DNA of 5,421 bases, taken from the NCBI GenBank assembly GCA_021783935.1, contig JAJXTK010000463.1, forward strand, positions 1 to 5,421, written 5' to 3'. Below are positions 1 to 5,421 of this stretch, piece by piece (the first letter of the stretch is position 1; each line of letters begins with the position of its first letter). The stretch comes from Myxococcales bacterium. Lineage in GTDB: Bacteria > Myxococcota_A > Polyangia > Polyangiales > JADJMO01. Both the position numbers and the translations under genes were made by a program. The notes under the pieces were generated by a model. The model ran no database searches. It was not told the origin of the DNA and saw nothing but the letters and a program-made list of their open reading frames with translations.

Positions 1-988
1 ACTCCTCGCTCGTGCCCAACACGGCGCCGTCGAGCGTCGCGCGCACCGAGCCCGCCGCGGCGACGTGGAAGACGAGCGGCTGCTCCTGCTGCACCTTCAC
101 GTCGGTCGCGAGGTACGCGCACGTCTCACGACGCGGGAACAAGAGGACGTCGAGCGGCGTGCCGCGCGCGCTGATCAGCTCGGGCGGCACCGCGCGCCAC
201 GCGACGTCGTAGGCGCCGTCGTCCCAGCGCTTCTGCGCGTCGCGGAAGCCGTCGAGCGACACAGTCTTCGGCTTCGGGGTCTCGGCGAGCTTCCCCTTCG
301 CCTCGAGCTTCCTCGCGCCCGCCGGCTTGCGCGCCCCCTTGCCGTCGTCCCCCTTGGCGGGGCCCGCTTCGACCGCGAGCTCGACCGCGCCGACCTCGGG
401 CCCTTCGGCCGTCTTGAGCCCCTTGCCGCTCATGTCCTTGAACGGCCCGACGAGCCGCCAAGCGCTGACGAGCCCGAGCTTCGCGTCCTCGACGCGCGAG
501 CTCTTGGCGCCGGCGTCGGGGGCGATCGCGCGCGCGAGGGTCGCGGCCTCTTCCGCGAGCTGGCGTGCCTCGACCTTGGACCTGTCGGCTCCGAGCGCCG
601 TCGCGATGCGCTCGAGGGCCGCGCGCGCCGCGCCCGCCTTGGCCGCGTCGGCGATCTGCGGGATCGCCATGATGGCACCGATCGCCTCCTTGCCACCGGC
701 GAGGCCGTTGCGGATCGCGCGCTTCTCGAGCTGCGCGATCATCTCGTCGTTGTTCGCCGCGACCCACATCTCGTCGGCCTTCGGCGCGGGGCCGGCCATG
801 GCCGCGGGCGGGACGAGCTCCTTGCCGGCGAGGCTCGAGGCGGAGGGCGCGGCCTTGGTCGGCGCCCCCTTGCCCTTCGGCGCCTGCGCCGCGGCCTGGT
901 CGGCGACGAGCGCCGCGGGGGCGAGCGCGGCGAGCAGGAGCAAGTATGAGCCTCGAAGACCGGTGATGCGCGGGCGGTGGAGGGACAT
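1..988 (-). CDS. Exported protein of unknown function, N-terminal part (runs off the left edge)
   Basis: The frame is open from ATG 988 to the window edge, giving 329 codons without a stop. An in-frame TAG at 1001-1003 lies five codons upstream with no alternative start between, so ATG 988 is the first possible ATG. Residues 15-36 form a signal peptide (YLLLLAALAPAALVA, then QAAAQA as a likely signal peptidase I region). Next come a Lys/Pro/Ala-rich linker (37-70), a largely helical Ala-rich segment (72-160), and AWRLVGPF (176-183). A Lys/Gly/Ala-rich low-complexity linker spans 208-242. WRAVPPE (264-270) and ETCAYLATDVKVQQEQP (288-304) precede a beta-like segment (VFHVAAAGSVRATLDGAVL). From memory, the WR(L/V)xGPF and C(A/V)Y..T.V....Q spacing resembles the galactose-binding-like front end of large myxobacterial proteins that continue into TPR or DUF3857/transglutaminase-like regions. 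That continuation is not in view, so no function is assigned. No good Shine-Dalgarno sequence precedes the start. The coding call is strong; the family call is weak. Confidence 0.88.
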   Translation of the reverse strand, partial: MSLHRPRITGLRGSYLLLLAALAPAALVADQAAAQAPKGKGAPTKAAPSASSLAGKELVPPAAMAGPAPKADEMWVAANNDEMIAQLEKRAIRNGLAGGKEAIGAIMAIPQIADAAKAGAARAALERIATALGADRSKVEARQLAEEAATLARAIAPDAGAKSSRVEDAKLGLVSAWRLVGPFKDMSGKGLKTAEGPEVGAVELAVEAGPAKGDDGKGARKPAGARKLEAKGKLAETPKPKTVSLDGFRDAQKRWDDGAYDVAWRAVPPELISARGTPLDVLLFPRRETCAYLATDVKVQQEQPLVFHVAAAGSVRATLDGAVLGTSEE

Positions 989-1098
989 TCGCCGCGGCTT
1001 CTACCGCAATCCCCTGCGCGCGTAGAGCGCCGGTTGCGACTTCGAAGGCGACTCGAGGCGGAAATCCATCCGGGCGCGTGGACGTTCTGCGCCGCCCA

Positions 1099-1136
1099 CT
1101 TGCCGGGACGAGTGGAACAGGAGGGGAGGAGGCAAG
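1099..1136 (-). repeat. Inverted repeat CTTGCC/GGCAAG framing a pyrimidine-rich loop
   Basis: The perfect 6-bp arms are 1099-1104 and 1131-1136. The 26-base loop is almost all pyrimidine in the minus-strand transcript (23 of 26), with runs such as CCTCCTCCCCTCC. No T-run follows, so it is not an intrinsic terminator. A C/U-rich, G-poor single-stranded stretch after a gene end is the kind of sequence Rho can bind, but this is only a possibility. The large loop makes the stem weak by itself. Confidence 0.4.
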
Positions 1137-1158
1137 GACCAGGGCGCGGGCTGCCGTG

Positions 1159-1171
1159 CGCCGCGACGGCG
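1159..1171. repeat. Short perfect GC inverted repeat (5-bp arms, 3-base loop)
   Basis: CGCCG-CGA-CGGCG reads as a 5-bp stem with a 3-base loop on either strand. It lies between the propeller stop and the left gene. No T-run follows on either strand, and such short repeats are frequent by chance at this GC content, so no function is claimed. Confidence 0.3.
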
Positions 1172-1218
1172 GGGCTGCCCTCGCGAGCCGTGATCACCAC
1201 CGCGCGTGCATCGGCAGA

Positions 1219-1261
1219 CCCCCCCTCGCTCCTCGTCTCCTCGCCTCGCTGTCGATCCCCC
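1219..1261 (-). repeat. Purine-rich tract just downstream of the propeller stop codon
   Basis: In the minus-strand transcript this stretch begins with five Gs, continues with repeated CGAGG/GAGGAG units and ends with seven Gs. It begins 11 bases after the TAG stop. It could act as an RNA structure or pairing element, since it is partly complementary to the pyrimidine-rich segment about 100 bases further on. Simple compositional bias is an equally good explanation. Confidence 0.4.
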
Positions 1262-1272
1262 GTCGCCCGCCG

Positions 1273-3474
1273 CTACTTGCTCTCGACCTCGCGCGTGACC
1301 TGATTGCCCGCTTGATCGAACGCGCGCAGCGCGACGACGTGGCTTCCGGTCAGCCCCAGCGGCGCGTCGACCCTCTCGGTCGCCTCGTCGAGGATGCCGT
1401 CGGCCGACGTGATCGGGCGCCAGGGGCCCTTGCCGTCGATCTGCACCTCGAGCCGCGCGATCGGGCCGACGCCGTCGATGACCGTGCCCTGCAGGCGCCC
1501 CTGCGCGATCGCGAGCGGCTCGATGACCGGCGGCGTGTTGTCGACGACGAACGGGGCGCTGTCGAGCGCGTGCTTCAGCGCCTGGCCGTAGGGGTTCGCC
1601 ATCTCGTCGCTCGCCTCGACGCGCACGCGGTACCACCCCTCGGCGAGCGCCTCGGTCGGCCAGACGAGGTCGCTCGCGGCGATCGGCTCGTCGTCCCTGG
1701 TGATCGGCCTCCACACCGGCGACTCTTCGCGGCGGAACCAGAGCCGATAGCGGAGCGAGTCGCCGTCGGGGTTGTCGGTCTTCCAGCTGATCTTGACGGT
1801 GCTGCTCTTCACTGGCGCGTCCGGCGTCGAGACCACGGGCGTGACAGGCGGCGTCGGGGTGGTGGGGCCCTTGGCCGTGTTCACCTCGGTGACGATCGCG
1901 CGCAGGTTGTCGGTGATGTACGCGACGCCGATGCCGCGGACGCTGGCCGCGCCGTCCCCCTTCCAGCGCGCGCGCAGCTGCACGAAGCGCGCGGCGGGGC
2001 TGGTGACCTTGCCGGGCGCGGCGAGCGGCGCCGACCAATCGCTCCACGAGTCGTCGGGGCTCGACGTGTTGCCCGAGCGCGTCTGCAGCTCGAGCGGGCC
2101 GGTCGCGCGCCAAGTGAGCTTGCCCCAGCGCGCCTTCAGCGATGCGTCGAGCGCCTTCGAGGTCCACGTCGCGTCCGGGCCTCCGACGCCGGTGACCGCG
2201 TGGAACGCCGCCGCGTCGCCCGTCGCGAACCACGACCCCTTGCCCTCGCCGGGCAGAAGGCCGATCGCGCCGATCGTCCTCGACTCGGCCTTGGCGACGA
2301 CGGTGACCGCGTGCACGTCGTCGATCGCGAGCACCTTGCCGTCGTGCGCGGTGCCCACGTAGACGACCGCCCCGCCCGGCTTCGGCGCGACGGGCATGGC
2401 CATCGAGAAGAACGTCGTCGAGTCGTCGTGCAGCAGCCGCTCCGGCTTGCCCTGCGTGCCGTCGGCAGCGAGGCCGGAGATCCTCCAGACCTCCCCCTTT
2501 CCGTGCGCGGCGTACGGCGGGCTCGCGCTCGCGCCGGTGGGCTTGGTCGGCACCGAGAGCTTCTTCATCGGCTCGGGCGCGCTCGGATACTCGTTGACGA
2601 GGCACACGAGCGTCTCGCCCGCGGCCTCGCCCCCTGGCTGCGCCGCGCCCTTGGTCGTCTTCTCGGGCGCTGGCGGTGTCGCGAAGCCGATCGCCTTCAC
2701 CTCGTGTCCGGCGAAGTCCTGCACGACCTCGGCGCGCCCCGCGGCGGAGATGGCGAGCAGCAGCCCCTTGCTCGAGGTGCCCGCGTACAGCGTGCCGCTC
2801 GGCGCGATGGCGAGGCTCACGACCTGCGTGTCGTCGGCCGCGTAGAAGACCTGCGATTTGCCCGCCGCGTCGACCCGGTAGACCTTGCCGTCGGGGCCGG
2901 TGCCCGCGAAGAGCTCGTTGCGCTTCTGGTCATAGGCCAGCGCCCAGACGTGATCGCTGGGCAGCTTGGTCCACGCCTTGGGCTTGTCGGCCGGGGGGGC
3001 GCTCGGGTTGGTGCCGACCGCCTTGCTCGGATCGACGACGAAGATCTCCCCTTCGGGCATCGTCGCCGCGTAGATCTTGCCGCCGGGCCCCTCGACGATC
3101 GCCGTGACCGCGAGGGTGCCCGTCTCGGCGACGACGCGCTCGCGCCCTTGCGCGTCGACCTCCAGCACGCGGCCGTCGGGGCCGGTGCCGAGCAGCACGG
3201 TGCCGTTGGGGCGCGCGAGCGCCGACCACACGGAGAGCCCCTTCTGCAAGGTGCTGCGCGTGGTGACCCAGCCCGCCTCGACGTCGCCGGCCGAGGTGAC
3301 CGACGTGCCCTTCAGCTCGCCGGCCGCCAGCTTGTCGTAGGTGTCGAGCTCGAAGGTCCGGGTGCCCACCGCCTCGGCGCGCCCGACGTCCGCCGCGACC
3401 AGCAGCGCCCCGATCGCGCCGCCGAGACCGAGACCCACCGAACCTGCAACGAGCCACCGACGAAGCGTGCGCAT
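1273..3474 (-). CDS. Exported beta-propeller protein with C-terminal beta-sandwich (Fn3/Ig-like) domains
   Basis: 733 aa. An N-terminal signal or anchor spans about residues 3-36 (RR at 5-6, hydrophobic 8-28, Ala-rich end GRAEA). Propeller-type repeats of the form (L/V)xxGTGPDGxVxxVDAxG appear at about 93-119, 134-151, 188-212, 229-254, 371-394 and a weak one at 414-429. One blade is interrupted by a Pro/Ala/Lys-rich stretch (about 266-325). Residues 436-520 form a sandwich-like unit (TWTSKALD, RWGKLTW, LELQTRSGN, SWSDWS, YITDNL). A Pro/Thr linker (537-555) leads to an Fn3-like unit (556-645, KISWKTDNPDGDSLRYRLWF) and a last Ig-like unit (646-733, VVALRAFDQAGN). The architecture resembles exported propeller proteins of unknown function in myxobacteria, acidobacteria and planctomycetes; a binding or scaffold role is inferred. 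ATG 3474 is chosen because a GAGGAA ribosome site precedes it and a signal peptide follows. The same frame stays open upstream to 4881, but that stretch is Arg-rich, overlaps the protease gene and is not real coding. The sequence is intact with no frameshift. Confidence 0.93.
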   Translation of the reverse strand: MRTLRRWLVAGSVGLGLGGAIGALLVAADVGRAEAVGTRTFELDTYDKLAAGELKGTSVTSAGDVEAGWVTTRSTLQKGLSVWSALARPNGTVLLGTGPDGRVLEVDAQGRERVVAETGTLAVTAIVEGPGGKIYAATMPEGEIFVVDPSKAVGTNPSAPPADKPKAWTKLPSDHVWALAYDQKRNELFAGTGPDGKVYRVDAAGKSQVFYAADDTQVVSLAIAPSGTLYAGTSSKGLLLAISAAGRAEVVQDFAGHEVKAIGFATPPAPEKTTKGAAQPGGEAAGETLVCLVNEYPSAPEPMKKLSVPTKPTGASASPPYAAHGKGEVWRISGLAADGTQGKPERLLHDDSTTFFSMAMPVAPKPGGAVVYVGTAHDGKVLAIDDVHAVTVVAKAESRTIGAIGLLPGEGKGSWFATGDAAAFHAVTGVGGPDATWTSKALDASLKARWGKLTWRATGPLELQTRSGNTSSPDDSWSDWSAPLAAPGKVTSPAARFVQLRARWKGDGAASVRGIGVAYITDNLRAIVTEVNTAKGPTTPTPPVTPVVSTPDAPVKSSTVKISWKTDNPDGDSLRYRLWFRREESPVWRPITRDDEPIAASDLVWPTEALAEGWYRVRVEASDEMANPYGQALKHALDSAPFVVDNTPPVIEPLAIAQGRLQGTVIDGVGPIARLEVQIDGKGPWRPITSADGILDEATERVDAPLGLTGSHVVALRAFDQAGNQVTREVESK
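2887..2904. repeat. 18-bp direct repeat, copy 1 (propeller blade motif GTGPDG)
   Basis: This stretch is identical over 18 bases to 3172-3189, exactly 285 bases (95 codons) away. It encodes residues 191-196 (GTGPDG) of the propeller protein. Identity at the DNA level, including third positions, reflects a conserved blade loop plus strong codon bias, or recent exchange between blades. Confidence 0.7.
3172..3189. repeat. 18-bp direct repeat, copy 2 (propeller blade motif GTGPDG)
   Basis: This is the partner of 2887-2904 and encodes residues 96-101 (GTGPDG) of the propeller protein. The similarity continues at protein level through VDAQG versus VDAAG, so the two copies mark equivalent positions in two blades. 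Confidence 0.7.
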
Positions 3475-3479
3475 GCTGT

Positions 3480-3485
3480 TTCCTC
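3480..3485 (-). promoter_or_regulatory. Ribosome binding site of the propeller gene
   Basis: On the minus strand GAGGAA sits five bases before ATG 3474 (GAGGAAACAGCATG), a good match to the anti-Shine-Dalgarno sequence at normal spacing. It decides the start of the propeller gene against the much longer upstream-open frame. It lies in the 38-base gap after the protease stop codon, which fits independent ribosome loading within one transcript. Confidence 0.8.
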
Positions 3486-3512
3486 GCGAAGACGAAGTCG
3501 AAGACGCTCGAG

Positions 3513-5414
3513 TCACTTGGAGATGGGCTTCACCGTGACGCGCAGCCTCGTGGTCCCCTCGGCGTAGGCGCCGACGTCGACCTGCTTGCGCACCATCGGC
3601 TGGAAGGTGTCGGGCGAGCTCGTGACGCTGGTCGGCCGCAGCGCGTCCATCGCGAAGCCGGGCAGGCGCGCCGCGACGTTGCCGTTGTAGGCGACGCCGG
3701 GCTCGAGGTGCCGGTACTGCACGACGTACGCCTTGGGCGACATCGTCGGCAGCGTCAGGTTGTGGAGCATCTGCGAGAGGTTCTCGGGCGCGGCCGCGTC
3801 CTGCATGATCGACCAGCCCGGCACGATCTCGAGCTCGACGTCGCGGCCGGCGTAGGCGCGATCGACCGGGACCGACACGATCGTCGTCTGCTCGGCGGCC
3901 ATGTACGGCTTGAGCGTCAGCTTGATGCGCGCCGCCTGCCCCGGCTCGATCGCCGCGTCGAGCAGCTCGGCGCTCTTGAGGCGAGTGATGTCCCGCTTCC
4001 ACTCGACGGCGAGCTTCGAGTCGATGCGCTCGATGGTGATCGGCTCCCAGGGGTTGTTCATCAGCTCGCCGACGGCGCTGCCGGCGCGCGACATCCAGAA
4101 GGCGCCGCCGCCGGGCACCCCCGACGGGCTCACGCCGAAGTCCTGGAATTCGAGCTTGCCGTGCCCCTTGACCGCGATCGTCGTGGCGAGCGTCCACGAG
4201 GCGTCGCGCTTGTCTTCGAGCGTGGTCTCGACGGCGTCGCCGAACGCGTAGGCGGCCCACAGCGGCGTGAAGAAGCGATCGTGGACGATCTCGAGGTTCC
4301 ACTTCTTCTTGGGCGCGGTCGGATCGCCGGTGATGTCGACGGTGACCGGCACCCACTGCTGCGGCTGGCTCTCGTCGACGATGATCGCGGTGCCGCGATC
4401 CTGCACGAGCGTGCCGAGCTCGCGCACCGGCTCCATTATCTTGAACGAGCGCTGGTTGCTCGAGAGGATCCACAGCACGCGGCCGATGGCGCTCGGGATG
4501 TTCGTCGCGCCCATTTCCATCATCGGATGGCCGAAGGCGAGCACCTTGTCGCCGATGACGTGCGTGACGGTGCCTTGCCCCTGCGCGGCCGAGTCGCCCC
4601 GCATGAGCTGAATCGAGATGCCGCCGCCGTCGACGTAGTGCGTGGGCGCGTCCTTGGCGGCATTGAGCAGGCTGCCGCCGCCACCCGCTTGCAGCGGCAC
4701 GAGGCCGAGTGGCGCGAGTGTCGTGGTGAGCTCGCGGATTGCGCGATCGCTCATGCCGGCGACGGCGAGCGGGATGTCGAGAATCTGCGGCGAGCCGGCC
4801 GCGCCGCCCGCGGGCTTCCATCGCGAGGCGACCTGCTCGACGTGCTTGTCGACCGAGTATTCGCCGATGTCGCCGTGCCACCCCGTCGCCCCGCCGAGGT
4901 CGGCCGCCTTGGTCGCCGGCGCGGGCTGCGGGCCGATGGGCGCGGCACCGGTCTTCGGCAGCAGCAGCGGCGAGAGCGGGCGAGCGAGCTCGGCGAGCAT
5001 GTCGTGGATCGGCGTCACGCCTGCGATCGGCTCGTTGCCGTACGGCCAGCCGTACGCGTACGCGCCCGCCAGCTTCGCGGTGCCGCCGTCGTCGAGGAAG
5101 ATCGGGCTGCCGCTGCAGCCGCCGACCGCGTTCACCTTGTTGAGGCGCGGGTGGATCGTCTTGACCAGCAGGATGTCCATCGACGGCCGGAAGTTGTGCA
5201 GCACGTCGATGACCTCGACCTCGAATCTCTCGGGCGTCGTGCCCTCGAAGACGGTGAGGCCGTAGCCCTTCATGCCCTTTTTGACCTTCGAGACGTCGAT
5301 CGTCGGCGTCGTGTCGGCCGGGGCGGAGCGGGCCTGCGAGGCGGCGAAGGCGACGGTGGCGCCGGCGACGAGGCCGAGCGCGGTCAGCACGAACGGGTGG
5401 CTCTCGGGTCGCAC
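3513..5414 (-). CDS. Exported SpoIVB-like peptidase S55 domain protein
   Basis: 633 aa, probably a periplasmic or surface serine-protease-like protein; substrate unknown. Residues about 8-26 are hydrophobic, followed by Ala-rich sequence (SQARSAPAD) that fits a signal peptide or anchor. Residues 41-145 match the serine half of the S55 family: KGMKGYGLTVFEG (46-58), RFEVEVIDVL, then GGCSGSPIF with the presumed nucleophile Ser101, and EPIAGVTPIHDML (128-140). Residues about 280-345 match the histidine half: GDKVLAFGHPM with His296, then SFKIMEPVRELGTLVQDR. The remainder (about 350-633) looks like beta-rich accessory sequence, including a PGQAARIKLTLKPY segment. The start is GTG at 5414; only two full codons lie upstream in the window with no stop, so a start beyond the edge is possible. 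The n-region is short of basic residues, which makes that plausible. The stop (TGA) is 38 bases before the propeller gene, suggesting an operon. Family assignment is strong; proteolytic activity is inferred, because the acid residue of the SpoIVB triad is not obvious here. Confidence 0.93.
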   Translation of the reverse strand: MRPESHPFVLTALGLVAGATVAFAASQARSAPADTTPTIDVSKVKKGMKGYGLTVFEGTTPERFEVEVIDVLHNFRPSMDILLVKTIHPRLNKVNAVGGCSGSPIFLDDGGTAKLAGAYAYGWPYGNEPIAGVTPIHDMLAELARPLSPLLLPKTGAAPIGPQPAPATKAADLGGATGWHGDIGEYSVDKHVEQVASRWKPAGGAAGSPQILDIPLAVAGMSDRAIRELTTTLAPLGLVPLQAGGGGSLLNAAKDAPTHYVDGGGISIQLMRGDSAAQGQGTVTHVIGDKVLAFGHPMMEMGATNIPSAIGRVLWILSSNQRSFKIMEPVRELGTLVQDRGTAIIVDESQPQQWVPVTVDITGDPTAPKKKWNLEIVHDRFFTPLWAAYAFGDAVETTLEDKRDASWTLATTIAVKGHGKLEFQDFGVSPSGVPGGGAFWMSRAGSAVGELMNNPWEPITIERIDSKLAVEWKRDITRLKSAELLDAAIEPGQAARIKLTLKPYMAAEQTTIVSVPVDRAYAGRDVELEIVPGWSIMQDAAAPENLSQMLHNLTLPTMSPKAYVVQYRHLEPGVAYNGNVAARLPGFAMDALRPTSVTSSPDTFQPMVRKQVDVGAYAEGTTRLRVTVKPISK

Positions 5415-5421
5415 GGTGCGC

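Larger units (their letters stand above)
989..1272. other. Intergenic region between the propeller gene and the left-edge exported-protein gene
   Basis: This 284-base gap follows the propeller stop (TAG) and precedes ATG 988. I see no convincing -35/-10 pair, tRNA-like fold, or GC hairpin followed by a T-run on the minus strand. Open frames crossing it are Arg/Ser/Pro-rich continuations of antisense or out-of-frame shadows and have no ribosome site. It does contain a purine-rich tract just after the stop, a short GC inverted repeat, and a pyrimidine-rich segment bounded by a 6-bp inverted repeat, listed separately. The gap is long enough to hold a promoter for the left gene, but the sequence does not show one I can name. 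Confidence 0.7.

Noticed and set aside
126..767. 213-residue minus-strand open frame with an Arg/Gly-rich product
   Set aside because: It lies in a different frame inside the left gene. The true frame is the one open from 988 to the window edge, with signal peptide and balanced composition.
65..949. 294-residue open frame on the plus strand
   Set aside because: It is antisense to the left exported-protein gene, is Arg/Leu-rich with no domain, and the opposite strand has a clear signal peptide and normal protein composition.
1190..1197. Palindrome GTGATCAC in the intergenic region as a possible operator
   Set aside because: A single 8-bp palindrome without a second site, promoter or known regulator match is not enough to call an operator.
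2032..2046. WSDWS in the propeller protein, matching the cytokine-receptor WSxWS pattern
   Set aside because: In bacterial proteins of this type, SWSxWS is a recurring strand motif of the sandwich unit after the propeller. There is no other cytokine-receptor feature, so the match is coincidental.
3460..3474. Twin-arginine (Tat) signal in the propeller protein
   Set aside because: LRRWLVA has the arginine pair but lacks most of the Tat consensus around it. A normal Sec signal explains the sequence as well.
3487..3512. Repeat CGAAGAC (3487-3493 and 3499-3505) and CTCGAG palindrome in the gap between protease and propeller genes
   Set aside because: A 7-bp repeat and a 6-bp palindrome are expected by chance in GC-rich DNA, and the gap is too short for an evident promoter/operator arrangement.
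1078..3567. 829-residue open frame on the plus strand
   Set aside because: It is antisense to the propeller gene, has the Arg/Leu/Asp/Val-rich composition typical of shadow frames, shows no recognisable domain, and has no plausible ribosome site that decides a start.
3475..4881. Upstream extension of the propeller frame giving a 1,202-residue protein
   Set aside because: The extra N-terminal part is Arg/Ala/Gly-rich, lies wholly out of frame with the well-supported protease gene, and ends just before a clear ribosome site and signal peptide at 3474. It is a high-GC shadow.

Overview
The window is very GC-rich and strongly G/C-biased at third codon positions, so long spurious open frames run antisense to, and out of frame with, the real genes. 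All three genes I can support lie on the minus strand, so the biological reading order is right to left. Each encodes a protein with an N-terminal export signal. The protein families and base composition point to a soil-type, GC-rich bacterium such as a myxobacterium (Myxococcota, perhaps Polyangiales). That assignment is inferred from family resemblance and not from a marker gene.

Right part (3513-5414): a SpoIVB-like peptidase S55 domain protein of 633 aa starting at a GTG codon only seven bases from the window edge. The serine motif GGCSGSP, the EPIAGVTPIHDML segment and the AFGHPM histidine motif are all present. Relative to Bacillus SpoIVB as I remember it, the serine-containing and histidine-containing halves are in swapped order. 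Middle (1273-3474): 38 bases downstream, a 733-aa exported beta-propeller protein followed by two or three beta-sandwich-like domains. It has a clear Shine-Dalgarno sequence, and the short spacing suggests co-transcription with the protease gene. Left (1-988): after a 284-base gap, the 5' part (329 codons) of another exported protein that runs off the window. It has WRLVGPF-type motifs seen in large myxobacterial envelope proteins that often carry TPR or transglutaminase-like regions further on; that part is not visible here.

The 284-base gap (989-1272) has no recognisable promoter, RNA gene or U-tailed terminator. It does hold a purine-rich tract and a pyrimidine-rich tract in the transcript sense that are partly complementary. 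No mobile element, CRISPR array, tRNA or rRNA is visible.

As a set, the genes look like an export-dependent envelope module: a serine-protease-like protein, a propeller/sandwich scaffold, and a third secreted protein. How they work together is not known to me. The most interesting points are the apparent circular permutation and non-canonical triad of the S55 protein, and its tight pairing with the propeller protein.
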